Positions 10,849-23,403 of a stretch of 64,000 nt of DNA are shown here, piece after piece. Positions within the stretch are counted from its first letter, which is position 1. Every line of letters starts with the position of its first letter. A model generated the notes under the pieces. The model was not told the origin of the DNA, ran no database searches, and saw only the letters and a program-made list of their open reading frames with translations. Both the position numbers and the translations under genes were made by a program. This stretch comes from Zelopaecilomyces penicillatus (lineage: Eukaryota; Ascomycota; Sordariomycetes; Hypocreales; Pseudodiploosporaceae), in assembly GCA_005765155.1 (NCBI GenBank), contig VCCP01000001.1:2666001-2730000 (forward strand), in the 5' to 3' direction.

Positions 10849-12192
10849 ATGATAGGATATCGGCGCCTATTCTTCCGCATCATCTACGGATCCATTTACT
10901 TCCTTCTCTACGTCGTTCTCATAGGTCTTCTATTAATTACGCCCGGCGATGCAATCGAGCGCTCTATTGTCAACAAGCAGACCTACAATATCTGGATCCT
11001 GACCGTTATATATGTGGCCACCGTCTTGACCGTGTGCTTCGGTTACATCCTGCGACTATACGTCAACAAGACGGCTTTAGCATCAATACCGAAAGCATGG
11101 ATTCCCATCGAGAAGGGCGATGTCAATGAGAATGTGTACAAAATGATTGGCGCGGGGCTGAACCGCAGCGCAAGCATAGCTTTTGCCGCTCGCCCTCGCG
11201 TAAAAGCACCCGATGAAATGGATGAGGAGGAGGAGCAAAGAAGCGACCATCAGGTGCGAACTAATTTGGCCTCGTGGATGCCAGAGTCGACGGCACAAGA
11301 ACTGGGCGTAACATCTTTACCGCGTCATCGCGCCGTTTGGGGTGAAATTGAGCATTATGGCTGGGCATCGCCAAATTCACCCGACTTGCCCAACTTACAG
11401 TATACGACCATTCTATTCGAACTTCCAAATCTCATCGAAGCCAAAGCTTTGACCCTTGCTCCTCTGGACCCAACATCGCAGAGTGAGCCGCCTATGCTCG
11501 ATCAGGATGCTGTAGCCCTTCTACAGCGACCGCTGAACATGACCCTCAGGGCCTACCTCGAACATCTGGCGAGTTTGGGTATCATTACCATGCACAACTC
11601 AACAGTCAACTTCTTAACAAGATATGAGTTTGCGCGGTTTTCTACCCAGGCAATCTCCAATACCCACTTTCGGGAGCTCATGCACCTCTTCGCCGAGATC
11701 CTGCGTGGCATGTCACCCCTGGACCTAGAACTTGTTGCCTCTATAGGCGAGGAGCAAGAGGAAGGGGAGGGGGAGGGGGTTCATGGTAACTGGGCACCGT
11801 CAGAAAGCGATATTGATAACGATGCGCCAGCCAGAACGAACACGTGCACCCCTCGAAGCAACTTGTCGCGACCCGGGACTGCAAGCACTGAGGGGTCCGT
11901 ACGGCGCCACTTACAGCAGAGAAACTCATCAGTCAATGCATGGAGCCAGTATCGCACAGCGCCTAATACGCCTGGTAGCAGGCGAACAGGCGACATGATT
12001 TCCCGCAAGTCGAGTAGCAACAGCTTCGCGCAGACAAGGCGGCCCTACCCAGCAAGCCAGCCCTCGAGCTCTAGTTTGAGATCTAAGATGTCTGAAGGAT
12101 CCAGCTCCGTTATCCGATTGGCGACGCATGAGGATGCTGGGGATCTCCCTTACGTGCTTTCGCTTAGAGACACCACAGGAAGTTGGTTTTAA
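10849..12192 (+). CDS. DLT1: DLT1-family membrane protein (defect at low temperature protein 1)
   Basis: DLT1 proteins are fungal membrane proteins of unknown biochemical role; the yeast gene is named for poor growth of mutants at low temperature. The single-exon frame encodes 447 residues. Two membrane segments lie close to the N terminus (FFRIIYGSIYFLLYVVLIGL, about residues 8-30, and WILTVIYVATVLTVCFGYIL, about 48-70). A conserved cytosolic stretch follows (KAWIPIEKGDVNENVYKMIG, then a proline-rich FELPNLIEAKAL region). The last 150 residues are Ser/Arg-rich low complexity with an acidic Glu/Gly run, typical of filamentous-fungal extensions. The ATG is preceded by GCCAAA and by a long leader. 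The family call rests on overall architecture and the conserved N-terminal half. Confidence 0.8.
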   Translation: MIGYRRLFFRIIYGSIYFLLYVVLIGLLLITPGDAIERSIVNKQTYNIWILTVIYVATVLTVCFGYILRLYVNKTALASIPKAWIPIEKGDVNENVYKMIGAGLNRSASIAFAARPRVKAPDEMDEEEEQRSDHQVRTNLASWMPESTAQELGVTSLPRHRAVWGEIEHYGWASPNSPDLPNLQYTTILFELPNLIEAKALTLAPLDPTSQSEPPMLDQDAVALLQRPLNMTLRAYLEHLASLGIITMHNSTVNFLTRYEFARFSTQAISNTHFRELMHLFAEILRGMSPLDLELVASIGEEQEEGEGEGVHGNWAPSESDIDNDAPARTNTCTPRSNLSRPGTASTEGSVRRHLQQRNSSVNAWSQYRTAPNTPGSRRTGDMISRKSSSNSFAQTRRPYPASQPSSSSLRSKMSEGSSSVIRLATHEDAGDLPYVLSLRDTTGSWF

Positions 12193-12920
12193 ACAAGTAC
12201 GGCAGTTTTAGGAGTCGAGGGGCTGTTTTTATTCTCTTTTTTATTTCGCTACCAGAGACATCTTTCTTTGCCCGGAAATGACATAACGCGCAACCAAAGA
12301 ATGCTACTTGGGAAGCGCATAGTTGGCATTGTTGTATTATGATGAATTCCTTATGAGTTTTGTAATACTTAATACCTTGTAACAACAGCATAGCATCATC
12401 ATCACCACCATCATGTCTCATGCCCTCTATACACAGATTATAGAGAGTAGGCATCAGGGCACACCAGCCGGTTAGTCACTGGTTCGGGTGTGGTTAATAC
12501 ATAATTCGCGAATTAATATTGTATAAATGTGTCTTGATGATATATAAGCCGTGTAGGAAATAATGGTGATCTGCCACTTATATATAACTTACTTAATTGT
12601 TTGCTACTAACTTGTTGCCAGTTGTAAGTATTTAATATCTCGATTGCTAAAGCGGAAGCAGTCAGACACGGACGCTAATGCTGTTGCCGTGCATCCACCC
12701 CAGCTGCCCTGTACTTTTTTTGGTATTGCTCCGTACTTCGTCCCAGCAGCTACTTCAACTTTTTTTCTTCAGACATCCGCCTATCCTCCGACTGCGGCGG
12801 TTCTCAATGTCGTTGCGCGTATCCTATACAGCCAGCTTCTAACAACCTGGCTCAAAGCAAAAGACGGCAAAAAAGCACACATATGTCTCAATAGTCCAAG
12901 GTGCTTGCCCACCAAAGAAA
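12193..12920. other. AT-rich intergenic region
   Basis: No gene is visible. Bases 12480-12640 are AT-rich with several TATATAA-like tracts (for example TATATAAG at 12541-12548). An open frame at 12644-13123 overlaps the next gene in another frame and is not credible. Confidence 0.5.
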
Positions 12921-13697
12921 ATGGCTCCTCCAAGCTCTTCCAAACCTGCGCCATTGCCTCTGGCCCCCGACCACGCCGCGCTCTCCAACCGCATTTCCCT
13001 CCTCATCTCCCAGCGCTCCAGCCTCCTCAAGACCCTGCTTCCCAATCGTGCCGCATCGACAACGACCGCAACCAGCCGAAATCGCAGCCTCCGTCGCGAC
13101 GGCAACTACGAGGGCGACGATGACGACAGCGATCTCTTCCAGGGTGCGCGCGCCAACGAAGGCGTTGGGTACGTCTCTGACAAGGCAGCCACGGGCGGCT
13201 CGCGCGACGACAAGGTCTTACGGGGCAGGTTGATGGGCAAGCAGAAAGCCGGCGCTGCTGGTGTGGGCACTCGTCGCTGGGCGGCTATGCGGGCAGCGAG
13301 CGTCAGCGATGATGAGGAAGGTCGGAGCGGGTTGGGGAAGAAGAGGAAGCCTCGCCGTGAGCCCCCTCCTGCCGATGCTGAGGCTGATGTCGTTGCATCT
13401 GAAGACCAACAGGGTGCTATGGATGGAGTGGTCACGACACAAGAGGAACAGACGGCATCTTCATCGAGGAAGCTAGCAGGCGATGAAGTTCAGAGCAATG
13501 CGACACAAAGCAAGGCCAAGAAAAGAAAAAGAGATGACCAGCCAGACGAGGATATACCTGTGGAGAACGCTGCCAAAGCCAATGGGTCCGAAGGCGTAAA
13601 CGACGCGCAGCTGGCTATAGACTCATCAAAGCCCAAGAACAGGAAGAAAAAGAACAAGAAAAAGAAAAAACAGAAAATAGAGGTCGCTGCCGTCTGA
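12921..13697 (+). CDS. Small charged protein with lysine-rich tail, possibly DUF3245-like
   Basis: This intron-free 258-residue protein is not firmly recognised. It opens with a helical segment (APDHAALSNRISLLISQRSS, about residues 15-34), then an acidic patch (EGDDDDSDLF) and a compact conserved-looking motif LRGRLMGKQKAG near residue 105. The rest is low complexity and ends in a lysine-rich tail (KPKNRKKKNKKKKKQK) that resembles a nuclear or nucleolar targeting signal. The LRGRL motif followed by a basic tail recalls the fungal DUF3245 group of unknown function. I would check that with a profile search. The start ATG has a favourable context (AGAAAATGG). A nucleolar role is inference only. 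Confidence 0.7.
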   Translation: MAPPSSSKPAPLPLAPDHAALSNRISLLISQRSSLLKTLLPNRAASTTTATSRNRSLRRDGNYEGDDDDSDLFQGARANEGVGYVSDKAATGGSRDDKVLRGRLMGKQKAGAAGVGTRRWAAMRAASVSDDEEGRSGLGKKRKPRREPPPADAEADVVASEDQQGAMDGVVTTQEEQTASSSRKLAGDEVQSNATQSKAKKRKRDDQPDEDIPVENAAKANGSEGVNDAQLAIDSSKPKNRKKKNKKKKKQKIEVAAV

Positions 13698-14657
13698 ATA
13701 AACCAATCAGAAAAGAAGGACCTTGTGTCCACTACACCTAGATCACGGCGTAGTTCATTCATTCTGCGATTAATTTCCATTGTTACCCACACATTTTAAC
13801 CTCTCTATTATTGTACCATAATCACATCTTCGAAGCCATTGTACTAAGTCGGCTTTTATAAATAGCTAGGGGCCATTAGAGAACCAATCTGGGCTTGAAC
13901 TTTGTGCGCTGTTCTTTCATTGTTCTGCTCACTGGGCTGCCTAGATTACCATAGACAAGTCCAGCTCGTGCCATTTGCTATCGCGCGATATATCCCAAGT
14001 CAAAATATACCTTCCGCCCCTCTTAACAAATCCATCTCCCCCTCCTTGAGAGAAAGTCTCTCTTCCCAATCCATGCCGTCTCATATAGAGTTAAGTAGAT
14101 TTTGTGCATACGCAAGTCGGAATGGCCTGAAGAGGTTTATCCAAAATAAAAAAAATAAAAAATAAAAGGGGGGCGAGGGGCCTTAAAAAACCACATTCGT
14201 CAAGCAGCCCAAAAGATACCTGACCCTTTCTCCACGCACCTGCGTTACCAACAAGCTTCCTCCAAACAGACACAAAACAACACATATCAGAAACGATCCA
14301 TTTATGCTGCAAGGCGGGAAACAAAGTAATAAAGAAAAGACAACGTCGCGCACCAAAACACGCTAGAAGATCTTCCCACAAGAAAGGTGCTTATTCGTGT
14401 CAACCATAGAAGGCCTCAACACACCAGCCGGCCAATATCAAAGATTGCGCCAACCACGTCAAGAAAATACTCGTAAAACACGTAATTTGATCGTTAAGCG
14501 GCAAACATCGTTAACCTCCAACGGTATCCAAGAATATTCGGCGTGTTTATTCCAGCGAACAGGGCCGATGCCCCAATCATCAGTCAGTGCTGGGTTCGGT
14601 CATAAGACCGCTGACTGAAAGTGATTGATGGGAGGGAAATGGCCATTCCCAAGTTCT
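13698..14657. other. Region between convergent genes
   Basis: The 960 bases hold the 3' ends of the upstream lysine-rich protein gene and of SFL1. An A-rich run followed by a G-rich run lies at 14142-14175. No gene is seen. Confidence 0.5.
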
Positions 14658-16723
14658 TTATTGCCTTCGTTTGCGTTTCCGGTCATCATCGCCTCTAGGG
14701 TCTTCATCTTCATCTGACCGTTCGGCTGTGTCGCTGGGATTAAGTATATGGGCCATACTGCCTCTTCGAGTTTGCGGTGCTGATGAATCTTTGAGATTGA
14801 GGCCCTTTCCATCTCGATTTGCAGCCGAGTTCCATGACCAGCTACCAAACGTGTCTGTCCCATTAGTACCAGAGTTTGGAAAATGTGAAGGAGGCGGCGT
14901 CGTTGGCCGGGAAATTGGATGGCTGTGGGCTTGGGCGTTCTGCAGAGAATAAGTTGACAAAGAGTCACGGATCCGCTGCTCTTCCGGAATACCGCGATTC
15001 GGCGATGTCGGCCATCCGGGAGGCGGCGCATTCGAGGGGGGAAAGGGCGATGAGTCGGGTCGCCATCCATGTGCCCGGATGTCGGCGGCGGTGTGTCGTC
15101 GAGCCAAGTTACCCGGAGGCGGCTCCACGTTAGACAGAGGATGTGGTCCAGGGGGGGGCGGGGGTGCTGCGTTGCGCAAAGGTGAGGATTGGGTGGCACT
15201 AGCACTGATCGATCCATATGGTCGCCGTGTACCAATGGAGAGATTGGAAGGGACGGCTGGTCGGTAGGACGGCTGGCCACGACCCTGTGGAACAGCAAGA
15301 CCGACTGTCCGTCTCGAATCGTCCTGTGGAAGCTGTCGTGGGGACACGGGAGGATTCTCAACATTGCCGAAGAACTGTTGTCTGCTATAGTGTGGCTGCT
15401 CGTGAGGTTCGTCAAATGTGCGCAGCATATCGGACTGTCTCTGCATCTCTCCTTGCAACCCGAGGACTGTGCTGTTGTTAGTATGACCAAACTCACATTC
15501 GGCAGGGGTTATCATGAAAACGAACCGTCTCGATGAACAGGGCTTTCGGGTGGAACCAGGGAAAGCAAGCTTTTGGATAATTCTTGATTGAAATGGAGCA
15601 GCCTATTCATTGTCTCCATTGCAGCTTGATGTTTAACATGCATGTAGTGTGCGTTCTCTTCACTGCGCTGAAGCCGTGCCGTCAAATCATATAGATTATG
15701 CTCTAGATGGGCAACCTTGCCTTCGGTGGACTCGGGGGCTAATTGCACCGGTTCTGCTGGGGTGCCGGGTTGTGATGGGCTTGGCTTGCTGTAATTGGTT
15801 TCTCTGTGCACAAGAGAGTGGCGGCTGGCGCGACGTTTGATCTCCCGCAAACCGACAAGATCGCCGCGTTTGAAGTTGCCATTACCATGCTTGAATTCCC
15901 AAAGGGTGGTGTCGGGATTGCCGGTATGGAAAACATCACGCTCTGTCCTAGTATCAGACAAGGTGCTATATCATTCATTATGAGTTGACGGCAACATACC
16001 TTTATGAAAGCCATACATGTTAAGCTGTCGTACGAAAGACGATATATTTGTATGCTTAAAATATTGCCTTATATGGTGTAAATAGGGTAAACTGAAGTCA
16101 AGGCAATCGCGCACACAAAAGGAAACTTACGACAAGACTTTAGAGAAGTCTGCAGTCGGCGACATGACGAAGCTCTCTGCGGATGACGACCATGAGATGA
16201 GGTGCTGAATACTTGTGTCTTCTAGCATACTGTCCATCACCATCAGCAATCAATGCGTCCAGCACACTCAACTCCAAACAGATATATCTTACTTGTAGAG
16301 CTTGTGAATAAAGGCTGTCTGTACTATTTTGGGTTGGTGGACAGCGGCGGCAGCAGCCGGGGGTGGCGCTGGCATGTTACCAGAGTTGGATGCAGACCCA
16401 TGGTCTGGTGGCGATGAAATGTTGGTACGGCCGTTGGAGGGCTTTCCGTTGGGATCAGATTCGTGACCCTGGCTCGTGCCCGAGGTGTTCGTCGGAGATG
16501 TGTTCTCCATAGGGTGGTCGACTGGACTCGGCGGCGACATGTTGATGGTAGGCGGCTCGGAGACGGGCATAACGCGTGGGCCCATTGGCTCGCAGTGGCC
16601 TTCAACTGCAGCTGACGATGACTTCTGAGATCGCTCAAGTTTGTCGACCATTTGCACTGTCGGCGCCATGGTCAGCCCAAGCGGGGGGGCAAACTGAATG
16701 GCGAGGGCTGGTCTGGAGGCCAT
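14658..16723 (-). CDS. SFL1: SFL1-like HSF-domain transcription factor
   Basis: The protein is a DNA-binding regulator related to yeast Sfl1, a repressor of flocculation and filamentation genes. Exons, in transcript order, are 16723-16293, 16229-16131, 16067-16000, 15942-15526 and 15466-14658, giving 607 residues. The HSF-type winged-helix domain spans about residues 134-235 and is split over four exons: FIHKLYNMLEDTSIQHLISW, then QYFKHTNISSFVRQLNMYGF, then WEFKHGNGNFKRGDL. A coiled coil follows (about 278-332, HLEHNLYDLTARLQRSEENA). The C-terminal half is Pro/Ser-rich and ends in a basic run (DDDRKRKRRQ). A second in-frame ATG (16669) is an alternative start. An 8.5 kb upstream stretch lacks other genes. 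SFL1 is preferred over canonical HSF1 because of the KHGNGNFKRGDL wing and the domain order. Confidence 0.88.
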
Positions 16724-17527
16724 CGGAACGGGGCAAGGCGCAAAGGATGGGAGGATTCTTGAAATTCCAAGGCTCCAGGGCTCGAGGACTCTGGTTGTGA
16801 GGTTCTAGGGGAGGTCCGAGAGAAGTCGCCTGCGAGCGCGAAGGGGCTCAGGCTCAGGCGCGAAGAGCTCGAGGGCGGCGGCGACAATGACAATGGGGGA
16901 TGGATCGCAAAGAGGACGAGCGGCGACTGTAACTCACCTCAACTCATCGCTGCTGGCGCGGAAGTCGTCGCGCCGAAAAAGGACAGGGAGGCGAGGGATT
17001 GATGTAGTTGGAGGTTGGTGTATGGTGTATGGAGTATGGAGTAGTTATGGAGTAGGCATGTACGCAGAAGCATGTACGGAGAAGTGGGTGTGGTGTACAG
17101 TACATACAGCTCAATACAATACACGGGTTGGTGGGTTGGTGGGTTCGGAGGTTGTAGGTGTAAGCACCTCAGTCAAGTGGTAGACGGAAGGTGTAGGTAG
17201 ACACAGTGGCAGACAGTGGCAGATAGCGGGCGGTGGGTAGGTAGGTAGCTTTTAGGTATTAGTGCAAGTGGTAAGGAGATCCGAGCGAACGACCAAACAG
17301 GAGCTGGAGGCAGATGGGAATGGAATAGGGTTGGTGGACAGGCAGGAGGTGGATTGTCCCGCACACCCCTCCTCATAAGTGTACACCGTAGTATGGGGGT
17401 TAGATCAGCCTCGCATAAGGCCGTAGGTGCCGGTTTCTAGAATATTACAGGGACACCAAGCTGGGCGATGATGATAGGAGAAAGGGGGCGTGTGAGAAAG
17501 ACCCGTCCTTGTACAGTACAGTGCCAA

Positions 17528-17540
17528 GTACCTTAGGTAC
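17528..17540. repeat. Short palindrome of the TACCT/AGGTA type
   Basis: Two 5-base arms GTACC and GGTAC flank TTA. It is one of many such motifs between 17.5 and 20.8 kb. Confidence 0.5.
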
Positions 17541-17787
17541 ATAAGGTAGGTAACTTCTGAGGTACTACAGCACCAGTGGTCTTACAGGTGGTACGTACCA
17601 GGCTAGGCAGAACCAGCGAAAAGTACAAAAGTCCTCCAAGTGGTAACTGTACCGGCTAATCTCATCTACCAGGCATTAGTTGTATCTTAGTAGGAGGCAC
17701 GTTGGCCAGCAAGCGGTGACGGGGTGTTTTAGATGCGGCTCTGGCTCCGTCGGAAAGATGTGACAGCACTGTGAAAGAGACCAGCGG

Positions 17788-17820
17788 TGATGATGATGAT
17801 AATGGTGATGATGATGATGG
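17788..17820. repeat. Imperfect TGA trinucleotide repeat
   Basis: TGA/GATGAT units run for 33 bases with one AATGG interruption. It lies in the SFL1 upstream region. Confidence 0.8.
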
Positions 17821-18380
17821 AGGTGCTGGTGTTGAGGGGTGTGGCATAATGAACGGAAGCCACGATTGCATTGCTATCTAGGTAGGTACTATGAGAACCT
17901 CAAGTCTGAAAGTGTGGAGGGAAGAGAAGGGAAAGACAAAAACGGCTGTGTGTAGGTATTATGTGACCTGTGTAGTGTGATGCTACTTACACAGGTACTA
18001 GAGCCGAGATGGAAGAGACGCTTCATCGACCTGTACTGGAATATAATAGATACAGGTCAGTAGGTACTTGCACTAATTCAAATCTTGGCGACCAGATGGA
18101 GAACAGAGCACTGTAGTAGAAAAGCACATTAGGGGGCGCTTTAGGGAGGATGGGATGGATAACAGAGAGGGGAGGGGTCAGTGGGCCGCTAGCAACTAGT
18201 ACAGGTAGGTGTGAGGTGCACAGGGCTGCCGCAAAGTGCTCTGCACTGGGAACTAAAAATCATTCTGCCTGGGGGGGATGGGATATGGGATGGCATTGCA
18301 TGGATGGATGGTATTGTATATCTGTAGCTTGCATGGGATGAAAATACGATGGAAAATGTGTGTGCGTCCGCCGGCACTGG

Positions 18381-18402
18381 TGTGTGTGTGTGTGTGTGTG
18401 TG
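18381..18402. repeat. TG dinucleotide microsatellite
   Basis: Eleven perfect TG units can be counted. It lies in the SFL1 upstream region and is likely length-variable. Confidence 0.9.
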
Positions 18403-18457
18403 CACAAGCCGTCACTGCCACAACTGTCCCGTCACGAATGGCTTCAGGAGAGCTGAG

Positions 18458-18480
18458 GCGGATGCGGATGCGGATGCGGA
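18458..18480. repeat. GCGGAT hexanucleotide repeat
   Basis: About 3.8 perfect copies of GCGGAT lie 55 bases after the TG microsatellite. Confidence 0.85.
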
Positions 18481-20918
18481 CGACGTTGCTAATAGGGAGG
18501 CATAGTTACCTACCTAATCTCGTGGGTATGAATCAAACTCATACAGTAACAGTCACGGCGGTATTCTATGCACATACCTTACCCGCACATACCTGCCTAC
18601 CTGCTAATTAGGTATCTTGCGTGCACCAAGGACCAGACGCTATAGGTGTATGCTCGTGCACGAGTAAGTACATCTCCAATGCTCCATTTCCCATGTGGAT
18701 GGATGGTGGAACGGCCAAAGAAGACGGCCAAGTGGTCACGGAACGTGCATCCCTTTGGAACATGACTTCCACAAAACGCGCGCAGTGGCTCCTAGGAAGC
18801 CACTGCGCCGGGTGCCGTAGATTACAACGCAGCCAGTAATAATGCGTGGGAGTGAATGTCCGTCGTAGTACCTTCGTATGGTTCTTTGTCCACCACCACA
18901 AACTTGGAGTACCGGTCGGTACGTACCTCTTATTTGGCAGTCGCTCTCTCGAGCAGGAGGAAATGCCGAAGTGCCAGCCCAGGCGGAGTCGCAATAATGC
19001 ACAGGGCCCTGTCCATAGAACGGCAGATACCTGGCTATAGGTTGTGAAGCATCGACGGGAGGAACGGTGGTTGGCACAGGGGGTTGATAGACAGACAGTG
19101 TTGTTGCGAGTAAGGGTTTTGCTTGCGCACGAGCCGGAGAACTGGAGCATCAGGTTCCGAACCGCCGCCGAGGTACATCTGTACAGTGACAGCTTCTTTT
19201 GTAGCAGTAAGAAGTACTGAATGACCTTGCCGTGGTTACAGAGATTTGGCAGGCAGTACTAAGATGTAGCAATGAGCAGCATCTCCTCGGATGTCGTCGT
19301 TGCTACGTATTCACCCACTCGGATGCTTGTTGGTCGCGACCGTTGAAAGAAAGCCTTCAACGAACAAAGACAAACTGCGCGCCGCCCAATGGCAACGAGA
19401 CGGGCACTGACTGATAGTTGCAAGTGGACAAGCCTCCAAGGGGGCTGGATCAGTGGGCTTGCCACTAATGCCTAGGGGGCTGCTGGCGCTCTGTCGCGCC
19501 GGCGTCCCGGGGCTTTTTGGGGGGTCCCCCGTTGCAGGGGTTTTCTTTTTGTTCCCAAGCAGATTGTGGAATCCGAAAGGGTCAGACAGGTCAAGCACAC
19601 TGACGCGATGTAATGAAGCTGTTGTGTTTGCTCAACAGATGAAGCTGAGCCTCAAACCCATAGTTTTAGGTGATAGGATGCTGGCGATGGCCAACTATAA
19701 TTGTTCCCCCAACAGATCCATCAATTTGCCGACTCGACTGTCTACTAGTCTCATAGACAGTGTCAAACTGACACCTGTGACAGGAGCTGAACGTTGATAC
19801 CTACACCCTGAAAGGTTAGTGCCACAGCACTGTATGAATGGAGACATCATCCCATGTCAACGGTAGAATGTTAATGGCCCACACGCCATCCATCGCACAC
19901 ACACGCGCAACACACACCTTTTGTGTCCTCTTCAAATCCCAGCTGCTCGTCCTCCCGCGCCCGTTTAACCGAGCAAGCCCTGCAACTCGGGAGAGCCGAG
20001 GCTAGGGATGGAAACGGAACTGCTGGTCAGAACACATCGGCCATATCTATCTCTTTCCTTAGCCTAGCAGGGTTATGTAGGATACAGTTGGCGCGAAAAG
20101 GAAAAGGAAAAAAAAAATGTTACGAGTTCACTTGTCAATTCTTATGATAACATTCAAGATTGTAATTAGTGTTTCTTAGTAGTTGACTGTGATTCAACGC
20201 GCTTAACGCGAAGCGAGTAACCCACCTAGGTAGGTAGATTATCAGTCGCCTGGTGTCCCACTCTGGCCAGATTCGGTACATGGCCTGTACAGGTACGTAT
20301 GCCTTGACAAAAGTACTCTATGCAATTAGGGAGCATACGCAGGTACTAAGGTACCTCTGACAGTGGAAACTCCACAGCTGAAGTGATGGGCTCAGGCAGT
20401 CCTGGCGCCGCTGGCTTGGGTCATGGATCACTGATCGACTTCCAATGTTCCCTGAGCAAGGAGGCTCTGAATTTAGACATGGGTGTATGGTGTGGTACGT
20501 TATGCACATGTAGGTGTACTTTGCCAAAGGTTTCCTTCCATATTCGCTGCTTACTAAGTTTATGCATATATACGTCTGCGCACCCCCTGAGTCCACTCCA
20601 AAAAGTAATGTTTTGTTTCCCTTCCTTTTGTCACTTCACATGGCCGTTGACATGCATGCCGCACCTTGCGCATGGACAGCCGCCAAATAGATGAAGAAAC
20701 ATGGCACCATTGTTACCGACTATTACCAGGCACTGGAATCTTAGTAAGGTACCTAGATAGGCGTAAGTCACGCTGTATTTCAGGTGTTATAGCGGAGTAC
20801 TGTACCTATATTGGGGGTACAAACTGCCCACCTTTAGTACAGCACTGTTGCTTAATGATGCCTAAGAGCCAAAATAATGGACAACTATGGGCAGGGAAGA
20901 GAAGTAACATGTCGGGCT

Positions 20919-20957
20919 CCTTCTATTGTCGGACCTTCTATTGTCGGACCTTCTATT
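20919..20957. repeat. 15-base tandem repeat, about 2.6 copies
   Basis: The unit CCTTCTATTGTCGGA occurs at 20919-20933 and 20934-20948, followed by a partial copy. It is non-coding as far as I can tell. Confidence 0.85.
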
Positions 20958-21386
20958 CTCACTTATCCCCGGTACTAATTGCCTGTTTTGGGCTCTTGCA
21001 ACTCAAAGCTCCTGCTACACGTTGAGAAGGTATGTTTATATCCGTACTTGCTTGGCTTGTGGAATCAGTACTCAGATGGCTTGCTTTAGCTTTTGCAATG
21101 TTCTCCTTCTCTCATTCCTCATCTAAATCATCTCGTCTTCTCCTCCTCATTGTGTGCACCGCTTATTGGAGATTGACAGTCTCCGCCTATTCGCGTATAC
21201 ATTCCTACCTAAAACCAACCTCACAATCTTCATGAATGTTTACACATGAAGCATTAGCAAAAGCAGCACGTGAAATTTCCATGGCTTCGGTCTTGTGTAT
21301 TAGCGCACAGCGGCCACAGGTTTAGCTGCAGCCTTATGCTCACACACATACACACTCTCTCTCACTAATTCTCTTTCGCCCCAAAC

Positions 21387-21408
21387 AAAAAAAAAAAAAA
21401 AAAAAAAA
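21387..21408. repeat. Poly(A) tract of 22 bases
   Basis: An uninterrupted A run follows a CT-rich stretch. It could be a retroposition scar or simple slippage; no target-site duplication was recognised. Confidence 0.85.
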
Positions 21409-23403
21409 GGGCCGTGAAGCTCATCAAGCCACCATGGAGCTGTCAAATTCCCCCCCTTCTTAGTGCTATAGTCGGAAACAGCTCTGATGATGACGGAGGC
21501 GGTGTCAGAAAGCTATGCCCCCTCCTCCCGCACCAAATTCGATCCGGATAGTGCTGTGCCGTGCCATCTGCATGCGCAATTTTACGTCTCGTCCACTTGG
21601 ATGCATGGCTGGCTACTGCAGGTGTGTACAGATGCACTGTACAGAACAAATGAACAAAGCTTGATGTGCAAGACCAGGCTTAAATCGGCGATGCACAAAA
21701 GCTATGGAAGGCGATGAGGAAAATGAAAAAAGCCAATGGATTGACCAGTTACTAGGCCCGACCAAGCAAGCAGCTATTTCTCCCTATGCTCCTTTCTTTA
21801 TTATTTGATCATCATAATTACTAAATCACAGTGACTCTATCCAATGAATACGAATTCTTAGCACACGCTCTTCTCACGAAATCCCAAGATGCCGAAAGCG
21901 CCTCCCCCAGCTCTCCGCCTGTCGAGACAGCCGTGTCGGTCCGATCAAAGCTTCGATCCATACACCATACCTTGCCACAGGACTAGCACGGATCAGTCTG
22001 TCGTCCTGTTGCATGCAGGCAAGGCTTGGCTATGCTTGTACCTATCTTGTACTTAGTAATGGTACATGTGCGCATATGTCTGCGTGTGTGTGTGTGATGA
22101 CGATGATGGTTTGAATCATCTAAATCTCTGTAGCCATTGCTTTTTTCCTCTTCCCCCAGTTCTCAATCCTCAATCCCCTTTTTCTTTCCTTTTCTTCCTC
22201 CCCCATTTCCTAAACCGCTCTGATCTCCACGGCCGGGTCGATCAAGCAGGCAAGCCACCGGCATCGCCGCTCTGACGGGCTGCAGCGCGCGCTAAGCGCA
22301 GGTGCCGATTCGGTCTGCCAGGCCTCTGGAACCCGGTGCGGCATCCGGAGCTTAGGAGGTAGATAGGTAATGTATTGCAATTATAGTAGTGCTGTATCCG
22401 TACATTTGCTAACACTACTTTGTCCATGACATCCATACTAACTACGACTACAGGGACGGCTACATCGTGCCACACCATGCTATACCTGTCCATGATCCGC
22501 CCTAACATTGAAGCTTGTCTGTATTAGCTTGTTAGCGTATTTTCCCCCAGCAGCCACTCTCCCAGCATGTGTTACTTCAAGATTCCTTTTCGCTCCGTCC
22601 GGCGCGGCCCAAAAGCCCCGTCTAGAAGTGGGTCGGCTTCGGAGACGGCGATAATACTGTGCAGCTACGGATTCCTAATTGCTCTAACTGATGAACCCAT
22701 TACAAGCGTGCGCACTCCGTACGAGGCACAACGCAAGAGCCAGCGTCACTCGCAGTGGACAAGATTTACGGCACAAGGCTCGCCCCCATCCAGGCAGCAA
22801 CAGAATAGCAATACTTTCATAGGTGGGAATTTGAAGCTCCATTTTCTCCTATTCCCCCGGACCAACCACTACAAGTTGAAATAGACGCAAGGCCATTAAA
22901 TCCCAGCACAGTTGCTAAACACTGGATATTACATACCAATCAAGATACAACATAATGACAAGGGCAATATCTAGCTCAAAGGACTCCCCCCCCCCTTACA
23001 AGACATGTCAAACTCGACGGCTGCAGATCCCTCACAATGTGGCTGTGACTGTGTAAGCGTTGCGCTTCAATCCATGCCAAAATAGCCAAACGGAGCATTT
23101 CCCGAGCATTTCCCCTCCAACGTCATCCAAAACCTTTGCCATTCGTCAGTCAGCGCCCAAGTTAATAGCTGCATGCCTTTATCATCTGATGCAAGAGTAT
23201 TCTTTGTTGCGGCCCGTTTGTTAATATCACCCAAACTAGGGGACTTGACTGGGCGCTAGAGTAACAAGTCCCAACTCCCAACCGCATCTAATATCTACTA
23301 TTCCTGGCACTTAGATCGATCACGGCTTACACCTCATCACATACCACCACACATCACCATCTACACCGTGTTTTTCTAAGCTTGTCTCCCTTTATCCATC
23401 AAA

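Noticed and set aside
10518..11129. 203-codon frame overlapping the DLT1 start
   Set aside because: It is rich in Arg, His and Ser as expected of a shadow frame, and it conflicts with the well-supported DLT1 reading.
14600..15496. 298-codon minus-strand frame over the SFL1 last exon
   Set aside because: It is another frame of the Pro/Ser-rich SFL1 exon, and the splice-consistent frame is the SFL1 one.
18608..19150. 180-codon frame on the minus strand
   Set aside because: The translation has random composition, no domain signals and no plausible intron extensions.
21387..21408. Poly(A) tract as the tail of a retroelement
   Set aside because: No element body, coding remnant or flanking duplication was recognised; simple slippage suffices.
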